DNA from: Panopea generosa
Lineage: Eukaryota; Mollusca; Bivalvia; Adapedonta; Hiatellidae
Length of the DNA stretch: 64,000 nucleotides
Reading direction: 5' to 3'
Assembly (NCBI GenBank): GCA_029582155.1
Contig: CM055899.1
Location: 77,440,574 to 77,504,573 of the forward strand
In this document: positions 36,175 to 47,309 of the stretch, one piece after another
How positions within the stretch are numbered: the first letter of the stretch is position 1
How the letters are laid out: the number at the start of each line of letters is the position of its first letter
The notes under the pieces: generated by a model
Told to the model about the DNA's origin: nothing
Database searches by the model: none
The model's input: only the letters and a program-made list of their open reading frames with translations
Position numbers and translations under genes: made by a program

Positions 36175-37145
36175 GTTTGTTTTATATGTATAATGTTACC
36201 TTTTTATCAACTCCTTTGTGTTTGCTGCAAATTAGTTCTTTTCTGATTTGATCAGAGGTGATACTCGCTACTTTAAGATATTTTTTTATATGGAGCAACT
36301 GTGGTTTTTCTTGTGAGAGTTTTAAAATTGTGTTCATCACACTTTAAAGAAATATATTTGCAGCACTACACATAGTCTTATTATGTGAATAGTTAATTGT
36401 CTTTTACATTGTGAGATAGTCTCTTGTAATTGCTATGTTGAATGGCTATGTACTTATATTGTATAATATTAGTGTTATTGCGTTGTATATAGATGAGACT
36501 GAAATAAATAAAGATTACTTGTACGTTGATGCTTATGATGTTCATATGAACCAAAGTGCATATAAAAGAATTTGAAGATTTGAAGATTTTAATGCATGAA
36601 TTAATCATTGAAGGAAAACATGAGATATAAACAAATAAGCAAACAGGATATACTTGATAATACATTATAAACATGTTAAGTACACACAAATCTATTAGTT
36701 TTTACACATTTAATTGCTATAATCAATTAGGTTTCTAGAGTTTATACATAAAACAAAAGTTTAAACTATTTTCACGTAATACTTGATAAATAATTTATTG
36801 GGCGAATAAACTGATACAATAGTAATTTAAATTTACTAACTTGGCGTTTAGCATATGTGACAGCCGGTTTTACTAAAAATTGACATGTTGTATTTGAAGA
36901 TAAAAAAGTAATAAAACATCAATAAATAAACTTGATGTTTTCAATATTTATTTCGTAAAAAGCTTACTAAACCATAAACATAAATATAATGAAACAAAAT
37001 AAAAACAAAAATTAAAAGTACACCATATTTGCACTATATATGAATATAATTGTATTGTTATTATTCATGTAATTGTGTATAATAGATGCAATAAAATATC
37101 ATTCAAATAAACTACGTAGATATATACTCTTCATCAGTAGAAACC
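36175..37145. other. Very AT-rich sequence, nothing recognised
   Basis: No array or element ends found. The minus-strand frame at 36393-36689 is Ile/Tyr-rich and looks like a by-product of composition. Confidence 0.4.
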
Positions 37146-37455
37146 ACAGCGGTGGTCTAGTGGTAGAGCGTCCGCCTCGCATGCGGAAGGTCGTAGGTTC
37201 GATCCCCGGCCAGGTCATGCCAAAGACTTTAAAAATGGTACTAGAAGCTTCCTCGCTTGACGCACAGCATTTAGAGGAGAGTTCTAGGTCTGGTCGGCCC
37301 GGTGTCAGTATAATGTGACTATGTTGGGGTTTCATACCATGTGTCTGCGGCATGATACTCCAGTGTGACAGCGCTCAGAATACTGTCTCAAGTAGTCACC
37401 GTCGCCGCGATATGACTGAAAATTGTTGAAAGCGACGCTAAACACCATACAACAA
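37146..37455 (+). mobile_element. tRNA-derived SINE, family C, copy 2
   Basis: GCGGTGGTCTAGTGGTAGAG, an anticodon-stem-like CCGCCTCGCATGCGG, B box GTAGGTTCGATCCCC, then AGAAGCTTCCTCGCTTGA, GGTCGGCCCGGTGTCAGTAT, ACCATGTGTCTGCGGCATGA and GTTGAAAGCGACGCTAAACA. The head resembles a tRNA-Ala (loop CTCGCAT) but lacks a matching acceptor stem, and the 240 bp body marks it as a SINE. Confidence 0.88.
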
Positions 37456-37459
37456 CTTC

Positions 37460-38320
37460 ATCAGTAGAGTGAAGTTAGAATTATTCCAAAGAGTCCCTTT
37501 AAGAAACACAGCGAGCATTCCCAACTCTGTCTCTATTAGTAACACGTTACATCAATACAGCCAAATTCATACTATACGCGATCTTAATCTTCGACAGAGA
37601 TGTTTTGCTTATTGTTTCAAAATAACTAAGGGGCTTTTGTCTCCTGGTTCAAAATCCAACTGTAATACAAGCACACAACTTACTTCCTACTGACATGGCG
37701 ATTCAATGCATGGTAAACAGCGTTACTATCCTGTCACGGCTACCTCACCCTCTACACAGTGTATGTCTGAATGTAGATATTTAATTGATTTTGCAGTCTC
37801 GTGACCAGAAGTAGATATGATCGGTATACTTTGTAAGTTTTGATTGACTCGTTGATTAAGATATAACGGATTTCTGAGTGTAATACCAATTTTTACTGTG
37901 AGTTTGATAAATTTAATAACAAATGAACACGAATGCGAGTCTTATTTGTGCACGTGTGTGAGCGTGCGTGTGATTGTTTTTCTTATTACAAATACAATTA
38001 CAAATCGATTTGTTTCGATAATTGTCGTATAAAAGTTTATAAAGGGATATCACAAATTTATAATGTTCCAATTGGACAACATCGGCGAAACATAATACCG
38101 AGGGAAGACGGAATTTGCCGAGTATAAACGATTGCTATTGTTAAATACATATAACTTATTTAAATTGGGTTTTGTATTTTTATGGCTTTGTAAGATGCAA
38201 AACTGTCTTTCAAAAAAAACATGATAACATTTTATAGTGTAAAAAATGTTTATATCGTTATGAACATGAATATATTACTCTTGAATATTTTAGATGACAG
38301 CGTATAACCGAGTCTGTGAC
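37460..38320. other. Unique sequence, nothing recognised
   Basis: Open frames at 37469-37693 and 37933-38127 are short and lack splice or domain evidence. Confidence 0.35.
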
Positions 38321-38321
38321 T

Positions 38322-38588
38322 TCTTATTATCTCAGTCGGTTACGCGTTCGAATCCCCGCCCGGCCACAGTCTCCGTAATGATTGATATACGACATTGTGT
38401 CTCATTATCATTCGTCTCTCACCGTTGATTCAAGTGGGGGGAAGTTATCAGTTACTTGTGGAGATAAGATGTGCTCGAGTACTGGTTAACCTTTCAGGAT
38501 CCCAGGAAACAGTGGTTTGGTTAACTTATCGTCTGTAAGTCTCCAATGGCATAAAAATGACGCTAAATATTCAATAAATCAATGATAT
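38322..38588 (+). mobile_element. tRNA-derived SINE, family B, copy 1 (head deleted)
   Basis: A box CTCAGTCGGTTACGCG runs directly into B box GTTCGAATCCCCGCCCGG, so the anticodon arm is missing. The body (CACAGTCTCCGTAATGATTG, TCTCACCGTTGATTCAAGTG, GATGTGCTCGAGTACTGG) matches the family copies at 42.75 and 49.0 kb. Confidence 0.8.
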
Positions 38589-38889
38589 CAAAATTATCAG
38601 ATTGAATGGTAAAATAATACAAATCCTCATTTATTCATTAATCGAATACTCAAATGGTATGGTCACGAGTAGCGAAGTAACCATCGAGTATGACAGTTGT
38701 AGTGTGTATGAGTGAAAATAAAATTGATTTTTTACTGTTTGTTTTGTAGGAAAATAATTTTTCAAATATAATTCACTGATATTTTTTGTTATCAAAAACT
38801 ATTAAAAAAGATATATCGTTGCAAAATTTACTGTACAAGAGTGTATTACATATAAACATGCACTAATTACCGCAACTGATATGGAAGCC

Positions 38890-39917
38890 ATTTTAAAAAT
38901 GTTTGGGTTACAGTGAGGCAGGGTAAACTGCGTAAAGAGAATCACGTGGTAAGTAGGAACAAGGACAGTAACTGATATATAGTGATATTCCTATTTAATC
39001 CATTTGACGAAGAATAGATAGGCACCATCATTATAAGTGATCAACAAATATTGGAATAATGGCAGATGAAGAGTGCTAACGATATTTATTAAGAAAAAAT
39101 AATTTTCATTTCGTCAATAGTGTTTTCACCGTTTTAGCTGTACAAGCTTTTAGTATCAATTATATGGAATACAATTATTTTTAATTTTAGTTTACAAGAA
39201 CTAAATCTGCATATCTGCAAGATAATATATATTTTGTTCAATCTAATGTCACAGATAATTTGTGGTCGAGGCAAGTTAAAGCAAAGTGGTGGAGGCATGT
39301 TGTAACAGTATTTCAACTCAGTAAATATACTCCATTTATTTTTTTCATATTCATGTAATGACTTAAACAGTTGTAGATGTATTTTAATCGTAAACACGTT
39401 ATATACATGTTTTTGCCTGTTCTAAGCGCATGTTGATCTACAGAAATCTAGACCATGGTGACACAACTATCCAGTTCAAGCGACTGATAGTGAATGCATT
39501 TTTTATTTAAAACATTCTGAATGGAAGATGTTCATATTAAGGCATATTTCAAAAGAGATCGTGCTTTTATTATAGCAATTTTACGGTGATTGTAAATGTA
39601 AAACTGAAAATACAAGCAGTTTGAAGTTAGTTTGATATTTGTTTTTCTATCTTTTGATATTTAAAGGAGAAACTCTTAAAATTGGAGGTTAGGGTTAGGG
39701 CTAGAATTAGGGTAAGGGTTAGCGTTAGGTTCATGATGAATATCGAATATCAAAGATGAATATCAAACTAACTTAACTCTACCGAAAGAAAAAAACACTA
39801 TATTACCTGCAGATCGTCAGTTTCTGGATGACCATGGGATTTATTCACAAAATAAAAGAGTTATAAGTATATGAAAAAGGTATAGTTATTCTGTTTTAAC
39901 TTGGATATGTCAACTAA
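38890..39917 (+). repeat. Left arm of a 1 kb inverted duplication
   Basis: Begins near TTTTAAAAATGTTTGGGTTA and ends near TTTTAACTTGGATATGTCAA. The reverse complement of 44.40-45.45 kb matches it nearly throughout (for example GTAAGTAGGAACAAGGACAG, GGCAGATGAAGAGTGCTA, ATCTAGACCATGGTGACACA, GATGACCATGGGATTTATT) with scattered substitutions and small indels. It includes a telomere-like tract. Identity of the repeated element is unknown. It carries a minus-strand frame (EYEKNKWSIFTELKYCYNMP) also open in the other arm, with too few differences to judge selection. Confidence 0.88.
39687..39729 (+). repeat. Interstitial telomere-like tract (left copy)
   Basis: GGTTAGGGTTAGGG followed by degenerate AATTAGGGTAAGGGTTAGCG. 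Two exact TTAGGG units and several one-base variants. Confidence 0.85.
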
Positions 39918-40299
39918 AAATATAAACACTATTCCCCTCAATAACGTTATTGTCTCCATAGTAACTAGCTTCCTTTAAGATTTCCAGACTTTTAAGTTCA
40001 TTATTCCCTTTGCACTGACTCGTATTATATTTCTGATTGACTTGATATGGAAGTAAATTGACTGCTTTGTGGTCCTTATTTTGATTTTTCATGAGCTATG
40101 TTTGCTCAATTTAAACAAAATTATATTTCCATTAAGTGTTTGTTTAATAATTTGAAGAAATGTTCTTTTCAAATTCTGAATGCTAGATGCACACTTGTTT
40201 TTAAATATTTAAGAATAATCGAGAGCGCTGTCCTTCCGACAGCTTCTTTTACATTTTCCTCGGTTTCGTTTATTTATGTATAACAGATAATTTGGTATT

Positions 40300-40505
40300 T
40301 TTTCTATTTGTTTCCATGGTGAGATCACGGGGGTTGACATGTGAACAAAGATTCGTGAAGTTACCTTAATCGGTTTTGGAGTTATGACCCGGAAGCTGCA
40401 AATCTTATAACTGTGGCTATTTGTTTCCATGGCAACAGAAAAAAAGAGAACTCCCTCAAGTTACTTTGAATGATTTTGTAGTTGTGCTCCGAAACCGGAA
40501 AAATT
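40300..40505 (+). repeat. Dispersed satellite units (type 2), left block
   Basis: TGTTTCCATGG...ACAGAAAAA, TTCGTGAAGTTACCTTAATC, GTTTTGGAGTTATGACCCGG and a second copy of the same phrases, as in the block at 41.9-42.3 kb. Brackets the ~165 bp satellite. Confidence 0.7.
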
Positions 40506-40515
40506 TGTCACTATG

Positions 40516-40574
40516 CCCCCCTACCCCCCGCCCCCTACCCCCCCCCCCTACCCCCCCCCCCCCCCCCCCCCCCC
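40516..40574 (+). repeat. C-rich low-complexity tract
   Basis: Runs of C broken only by a few TA and G bases, ending with about 24 uninterrupted C. The minus strand has many G-runs of four or more, suited to G-quadruplex formation. Confidence 0.95.
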
Positions 40575-40576
40575 GG

Positions 40577-41770
40577 TTTTCGTGTCCGGCCTGTAACTTT
40601 GTCATGTATAGTTGGATTGTGTTAAAAGTTGCTACAAATGATCAACCTAGCATGACGACGTGTTGCAAGTAAGACTCACAACCGTACCTCAAAGGTCAAA
40701 GTCACACTTTGAGTTTGTTTCATAACACTTGAAGTCTGGGTGAGATTTCGTGTCCGGCCTGTAATTTTGTCGCGCAGAAATGGATTTTATAAATATTTGC
40801 TACAAATGATCAACATAACATGACGACATGCTACGAGTAAGACCCACATCCGTACCTCAAAGGTCAAGGTCACACTTTGAGTTTGTTTGACAACACTTTG
40901 AGTCTGTGTGAGACTTCATGTCCGGCTTATAACTTTGTCATGCATAAATAGATTTTGTTAATACTTGCTACAAATTATCAACCTAAAATGATGCGCATTA
41001 CAACGAGACTCCCACTTCAAAGGTCAAGGTCACAATTTAACTTTGTTTGATGACACTTTCAGTCTGAATGAGATTTCGTGTCCGGTCTGTAACTTTTCAC
41101 CTATCGATTAATATCATAAATACTTGGTTCAATTCATCAGCATGACATGATGACGTGTCACATATAAGATCCACATGCGTACTTCAAAGGTCAAGGTCAC
41201 ACTTTGACAACACCTAAAATCTGTGTGAAATTTCGTGTCCTGCCTGTAACCTTGGCATGAATAGATGGATTTTATAAATACTTGCTACAAATAATCAACA
41301 TAACATGACGACGTGTTGCGTGCAAATCCAGACTCCAACTTCAAACACCAAGGTCACCATTTAACTTTGTTTGACAACACTCTCAGTCTGTTTGAGATTC
41401 CGTGTCTAGTCTGTAACTTTGTCACCTATGGATAAATTTAAAAAAATACTTGGCTCACTTGATCAACATGGCATAATTAAGTGTCGCATGTAAGACTCAG
41501 AACCATTCCTCAAAGGTCAAGGTCACACTTTCAATTTGTTTGATATTGCGTGTCTGGTCTGTAACTTTGTCTTTAAATTTGCTCAATTGATCAAGATAAC
41601 ATTACGACGTGTCTCACGAAAGACCTAGAACTGTACCTCAAAGGTCAAGGTCACACTTTGAGTTTGTATGACAACCTCCTGTAATTTTATCAGACATGGA
41701 TGGATTTCAAAACTATTTGATCAGATGTCAAGGTTACACAAAGGTCAAACTCGCGCTTTAATGAAAAAAA
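40577..41770 (+). repeat. Degenerate satellite, about 155-170 bp, about eight units
   Basis: Each unit contains CGTGTCCGGCCTGTAACTTT, CTACAAATGATCAACATAAC, ATGACGACGTGT and CTCAAAGGTCAAGGTCACAC. The last phrase recurs near 40687, 40857, 41017, 41184, 41340, 41509 and 41637. Divergence indicates age. Confidence 0.88.
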
Positions 41771-41899
41771 AACATGAAATTGTGTGTCTAGTCTGAAACA
41801 TCAGTCCATTACTCTTGATATTCATGAATACATCGCTACCAATCATAACATATATTGTTATTTTCGCAGACCATTTGGGGGCATGCGACTCTTACCAGC

Positions 41900-42330
41900 G
41901 ACATTTCTTGTTTTTACTATGTTTTGATGGTAACAGAAAAAATATGTTGAAAATGAAAACTCCCTCATAGCAAAATGCACTACTACAACTCATCGTTGAC
42001 ATGTATACAAAATTTCGTGATGTTACCTTGAACAATCTTTGAGTTGTGCTCCGGAAACGGTGAATTTTGTCATTTTGGCCATTTTTTTCATGGTAACAGA
42101 AAAAAAAATGTTGACAATAAAAACTCACTCATAGCAAAAACGCATTACTAGGCCTCCAGGTTGACATGTGTACAAAGTTTCGTGAAGTTACCTTGAATGG
42201 CTTTGTAGTTGTACTCCGGAAACGTAAACTTTTGCAATTTGGCAATTTGTTTTCATAGCAACAGAAAACATATTGAAAATTAACTCCCTCATAGCAATTA
42301 TATCCTAAGCCAAATTCTGAAATGTTTCGT
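41900..42330 (+). repeat. Dispersed satellite units (type 2), right block
   Basis: GGTAACAGAAAAAA, AAAACTCCCTCATAGCAAAA, GTTGACATGTGTACAAAGTT, TCGTGAAGTTACCTTGAATG and GTACTCCGGAAACG recur in order two to three times. A further fragment (AAATGCACTTCTAGACCCGC) lies at about 42523. Confidence 0.75.
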
Positions 42331-42555
42331 CATTCGTTTGCTTATTAAGGCTCTTGTTTGTGGAACTTTATTCCATCATATATTGAAAATGCAAATTATA
42401 TCAATTAGTTTGTATTGATATTTTGAGGGCTTCAAGGAAGATTGATTTCATTGAGATCTCTCGTTTATAAAAGTCATATCATTATTACTATTATTGTTAT
42501 TGTTGTTGTTGTTTTTATTACAAAATGCACTTCTAGACCCGCTGGCTGACATATG

Positions 42556-42640
42556 TACGCGCGCTCGCGCGCGTGCGTGCGTGTGTGCGTGTGTGCGTGT
42601 GTGCGTGTGTGCATGCGTGCGCGTGTGTGTGCGTACTGAA
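42556..42640 (+). repeat. Alternating purine-pyrimidine (GC/GT) microsatellite
   Basis: About 80 bp of GCGC, GCGT and GTGT dinucleotide alternation with almost no interruption. Open frames through it encode Ala/Arg/Cys or His/Thr repeats and are artefacts. Confidence 0.95.
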
Positions 42641-42647
42641 GTATTAC

Positions 42648-42705
42648 ACGATCTTCGACGCTTGTTAAAGACAAACGACGTTTGGAATATGATCAAGACT
42701 ACGAA
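42648..42705. mobile_element. Internally deleted family II MITE remnant
   Basis: GATCTTCGACGCTTGTTAAA then GACAAACGACGTTTGG resembles the family II left end and is followed at once by ATGATCAAGACTACG, like the right end. Only the two termini seem to remain. Confidence 0.45.
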
Positions 42706-42752
42706 AATCTAAAATATAATTACACAGCTTGTGTCGTTACTAACGTACACCA

Positions 42753-42990
42753 ACGGGCACGGTCGATAGCGCGTCTGTCTATAAATCAAGGGGTCGTGAG
42801 TTCGAATTCCCGCCCGGCAATAGTTTCCGCAAGGATTGATATTCAACATTACGTCTCAGTATCGTTTGTCTCTCGCCGCTGATTTAAGTGGGAATGTTAT
42901 CAGTCACTTGCAGAGATGGGTATTTTCACGTAATGATCGTCTGTTAGCCATGAATGACGTACAATTGCACTTAATACTCAAACAAACAAA
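42753..42990 (+). mobile_element. tRNA-derived SINE, family B, copy 2
   Basis: CGGTCGATAGCGCGTCTGTC (A-box region), B box GTGAGTTCGAATTCCCGCC, body AATAGTTTCCGCAAGGATTG, TCTCGCCGCTGATTTAAGTG, and an end ACTCAAACAAACAAA. Confidence 0.85.
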
Positions 42991-43725
42991 TTACAGTGCA
43001 CCGATGGCGATCCACTTTAAAAATATTTTAAAACGGTTATTTTAAGTCAAACGGAAGGATATGAAAATTTTCTTCAAAGACATATGCCAATATTATTCTA
43101 AGTTCAATGATACGCTGCAATACTATTTCGTAAAATTAATTGTTTAACTTTAGACACCGTGTGCGATTCACTGTAGAGGAAACCAGGACAAGTCGGAATG
43201 AAATTTGCATTAATCACAATGTATGCTTATTTGTTTTACATACATCCACGTATTATATGCACACCATAAGTATCTGGCTTCTCTTGTCATTTAAGTTTAA
43301 CGATTTTATGCTAATATAATTGGTTGTTTCACAAAATGACACAAATGGCGAACTGAAATGTTCCAATTTGCCCAAGCATTTGGGTTAGTTGGAACATTGG
43401 AACGAACTTGTTTTATAGTAAATTATAACCCAAATTAAATTTTAAAAAAAGATCTGAGACTATTAAACATTAAATTATTCAAACAGATTTTACACAAAAC
43501 ATTTTAAGATTGAGATCAGTGTGTTACATTCTAACATATACCTTAAGTAAATTTTATTTTATCCACGAAAATGTTATACACTTTACAGCAGATAAATAAG
43601 GTTCATTCGTGTTTGCTCGTTAGCTCCCGCGTGACTGGAAGGGTTTTATATAGCGAGGCACAATTGTTCTAATAAGGCGGGTTTTTTTTTTTTACAAATA
43701 TCCGAACTATTACGGTATGTGTTAG
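42991..43725. other. AT-rich sequence, nothing recognised
   Basis: No array, element end or exon seen. Confidence 0.4.
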
Positions 43726-43729
43726 TTTG

Positions 43730-44210
43730 GGACAAATATCGAATTATACATGTTGGTGTAAGAGTCCACACAAGATGAAAAAAGCTATTATGGTTGTTTA
43801 ACTACTGTTAATGTTTGGTTAAGGTCAAGTGAAAAAAAATGCGAGTATAAGGGTGCACATAATGTCAGATAATACTTTGAATACCAATATATTATTCATA
43901 CAAGGCCAATAGACCGTTCGGTCAGTTGAAAAATGTGTCTAAGATCAGCGCCTGTTTAGTAAATATCCAGTGAAAAATACGGTTGCTGGAGCTGCACATA
44001 AGGTCAGATAGGGCAATATGTGACAATCAAAGGGCCGTAAACCATACATAAATGATTTAATTTGGCAAATTCAAGAATGTGTATGAGATATAATTATTAT
44101 CAAATAAATATTGTGTAGCTTTGGTGAAGATCAACTGAAAACTACGGTTGCTAGAGTATACATTCTAATGAAATTATTGACAATTCAAGGGCCATAATTC
44201 AGAAAAATAA
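43730..44210 (+). repeat. Degenerate satellite, about 170 bp, about three units
   Basis: GGT(C/G)AAGATCAA-like phrases, GTGAAAAATACGGTTGCTGG, GCACATAAGGTCAGATAG and CAAGGGCC(A/G)TAA recur in order with heavy divergence. Confidence 0.55.
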
Positions 44211-44398
44211 TAGCTGATTGCACCTGTTAAAAATGCATGCACGTTACATTTCGTCTCGGTCACGTCTCTGTGGTTCATCAGACACAAACATATTATTTGG
44301 TGTTCTTAGGTCGGATAGCTTTTAAATCAAGAAATAGCTTGTTTAACGCTATATTCTAACTATGGATATTTTCGATAATGGAAACAGTGATCGGCCTA

Positions 44399-45455
44399 CT
44401 TAATTAACATATCCTAGTTAAAACAACATAACTATACCTTTTTCATATACTTTTAATCCTTTTATTTTGTAAATAAATCCCATGGTCATCCGGAAACTGA
44501 CGATCTGAAGATAATATAGTGTTGTTTTTTACGGTAGAGTTAAGTTAGCTAGATATTCGTCTTTGATATTCGATAATCATCATGAATCTAACGCTAACCC
44601 TTACCCTAATTCTAGCCCTAACCCTAACCCTAACCTTCAATTTGAAGAGTTTTTCCTTTAAATATCAAAATATAGAAAAAACGAATATCAAACTAACTTC
44701 TAACTGTTTTTGTATTTTCAGTTTTACATTTACAACCATCAATAAAAGCCGTAAAATTGCTTTAATAAAAGCACGATCTTTTAAATATGCCTTTATATGA
44801 ACATCTTCCATCTGTCCATCACAATGTTTTAAAGAAAATGTATTCACTATTGGTCGCTTGAACTGAATAGTTGTGTCACCATGGTCTAGATTTCTGTAGA
44901 TCAACATGCGCTGATACCATGCATATACATGCATATAACGTGTTTACGATTGAAATACATCTACAAATGTTTAAGTTTATTACATGAATATGAAAAAAAT
45001 AAATGGAGTATATTTACTGAGTTGAAATATTGTTACAACATGCCTCCGCCACTTTGCTCTAACTTGCCTCGACCACAAATTATCTGTGACATAAGATTGA
45101 ACAAAACATATATTATCTTGCAGATATGCAGATTTGATTCGAGTTAACTAAAATTAAAGATAATTGTATTCCATATAATTGATACTAAAAGCTTGTACCC
45201 CTAAAACAGTGAAAACACTATTGACGAAACGAAAAATATTTTTTCTTAATAAATATCGCTAGCACTCTTCATCTGCCACCATTCCAATATTTTTTTATTA
45301 TAAATAATGATGGCGCCTATATATACTTCGTCAGATGGATTAAATAGGAATATTACTATATATCATTTCCTGTCCTTGTTCCTACTTACCCCGTGTTTCA
45401 CATTACGCGATCTACCCTGCCTCAGTGTATCCCAAACATTTTTAAAAATGAAACT
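44399..45455 (-). repeat. Right arm of the 1 kb inverted duplication
   Basis: Reverse-complement partner of 38.89-39.92 kb, beginning TTAATTAACATATCCTAG and ending near AAACATTTTTAAAAATG. The 4.5 kb between the arms holds satellites and a SINE and shows no transposase-like frame. Confidence 0.88.
44587..44635 (-). repeat. Interstitial telomere-like tract (right copy)
   Basis: CCCTAACCCTAACCCTAACC with degenerate flanking units (CTAACGCTAACCCTTACCCT). Three tandem CCCTAA units here against two in the left arm. Confidence 0.85.
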
Positions 45456-45477
45456 GTACTACAACAATCGGATAGAA

Positions 45478-46185
45478 GGCGCCATGCGTGCAAAAGTTGA
45501 CGTTTTCTGATTTTTCTGCGGACAAAAGGCGTCATGCGGACAAAAGGCGTCATTTTTCTTAATTTTCTGCGGACAAAAGGCGTCATGCGGACAAAAGGCT
45601 TCATTTTTCTAAATTTTCTGCGGATAAAAGGCGTCATGCGGACAAAAGTCGACGTTTTTCTATTTTTTTTTTGCGGATAAAAGGCGTCATGCGGACAAAA
45701 GGCGTCGTTTTTCTTTTTTTCTGCGGACAAAAGGCCTTATGCGGACAAAAGGCTTCATTTTTCTAAATTTTCTGCGGATAAAAGGCGTCATGTGGACAAA
45801 AGTCGACGTTTTTCTAATTTTTTCTGCGGATAAAAAGCGTCATGCGGACAAAAGGCGTCATTTTTCTTTTTTTCTGCGGACAAAATACCTTATGCGGACA
45901 AAAGGCGTCATTTTTCTAAATTTTCTGCGGATAAAAGGCGTCATGTGGACAAAAGTCGACGTTTTTCTAATTTTTTCTGCGGATAAAAAGCATCATGCGG
46001 ACGAAAGGCGTCATTTTTCTTTTTTTTCTGCGGACAAAAGGCCTTATGCGGACAAAAGGCTTCATTTTTCTAAATTTTTTCCGGATAAAAGGCGTCATGT
46101 GGACAAAAGTCGACGTTTTTCTAATTTTTTCTGCGGATAAAAAGCGTTGTGGACAAAAAGCGTCAAGCGGACAAAAAGCGCCTGC
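45478..46185 (+). repeat. 51 bp minisatellite, about 13-14 units
   Basis: Units carry TGCGGACAAAAGGCGTCAT once or twice plus an A/T spacer (TTTTTCTAAATTTTC). Spacing near 51 bp, 17 codons, so frames stay open on both strands (for example the repeat MTPFVRRK on the minus strand). Two unit types, with GGACAAAAGTCGACG or GGACAAAAGGCTTCA, alternate. Confidence 0.93.
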
Positions 46186-46302
46186 ACAGCTGGCAACACG
46201 ATCAGTAAGTGTCACTGAGTATTTCGTATATTGCTGAAAATGGCCCATATTGAATTGTTTATGGCAACATAATCAGTGATTATATGGCTGTAATAAGGGA
46301 AT

Positions 46303-46308
46303 CTGCGC

Positions 46309-46378
<70 letters not shown>
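46303..46378 (+). repeat. (CTGT)n microsatellite, about 18 units
   Basis: Uninterrupted tetranucleotide run; the Asp-Arg-Gln-Thr frame on the minus strand is a by-product. Confidence 0.98.
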
Positions 46379-46379
<1 letters not shown>

Positions 46380-47160
46380 TACTGTATGTATAAACATCAA
46401 ATCTTAATGAAATATAACCCCAAAAGTAAAGGGACTGTAGGGAGAAAGTGGGGGTTCCAGCGTATTAAAACTTCACCTAACAAATACATTTTGAGTGTCC
46501 AGCTGCCGACTGATAATGACGCCATTGCAGTTGTAAGCATAAGTATGCAAGTATAGTGTTCTGGCTCATATCAGCCTTCTATCATTCAATGATATGCAAT
46601 GAAGTGATCGAGGTCATGATTGTTTCTTTGTCACGTGATGTGTGGTGTAATGTAGCTTTGAGCGCTTGAGTTAATAGAAAACCGACGTAAAATGAGTTTT
46701 AACGAAATAAGATTATACAAAATTTGACAATAGATATATCATTAGATATAAAATGAAAGTAATTTATTTGGATAGAAAATTAGGTTGATCATTTTTTTAA
46801 TTTTATTCTTGGTTTATAAATATTGTATGTTATTATCATCTCAATTTTAATGTTGTTTGTGATCTGAAATGGAGGGTCGTGACTTATGTAAAAATGTGTG
46901 ACCTAACCCGTTTACTTTTATTTAACACAAATGAAATATGTCTGAGTCAATCTACCGAGCAGTTGAACTTATGCAACATTTCTTTTTTTTTTATAATATG
47001 CTTAAGTATCTACTGTTTATAAATATATTTTAGAGAGAAGCCTTTCTGTTACAACAGTAGCTCTGAAATGGAACATATGCCTGAAGTAGATAGCGACAAG
47101 GCTGCCTTCCGCTATTGGGATATGCCACATCAATCAAATAGTATACAACCTATTTAGCGG
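46380..47160. other. AT-rich sequence, nothing recognised
   Basis: No exon, array or element found. Confidence 0.4.
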
Positions 47161-47167
47161 TCAATGG

Positions 47168-47294
47168 TTAAAATTAATTATCCAAGGAAAATGACTATTG
47201 ACCAAAAGCAGGAAACTATTGACCAAGACGCAATCGAAGTTAATAGGTCACTGCTTTGGGTCAATAGTCATTTTCCAAGAATAAATAATTTTAA
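47168..47294. mobile_element. Small foldback element, 127 bp
   Basis: Left arm TTAAAATTAATTATCC, AAGGAAAATGACTATTGACC; right arm GGTCAATAGTCATTTTCC followed by AAGAATAAATAATTTTAA. Arms of about 45 bp pair with few mismatches. The ACTATTGACC phrase is shared with the larger element next to it. Confidence 0.65.
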
Positions 47295-47309
47295 TCATTA
47301 CATATCATT

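Noticed and set aside
37146-37215. Functional tRNA-Ala gene
   Set aside because: Anticodon stem and A/B boxes look good, but the acceptor stem does not pair and the same head plus a 240 bp body recurs at 26.7-27.0 kb, so it is a SINE.
38890-45455. A complete 6.5 kb DNA transposon with 1 kb inverted repeats
   Set aside because: The interval between the arms is satellites and a SINE with no transposase-like frame, and no target-site duplication is obvious; kept only as an open possibility.
45422-46248. 17-residue basic repeat frames on both strands of the 51 bp array
   Set aside because: By-product of a 51 bp period; no start, splice or domain evidence.
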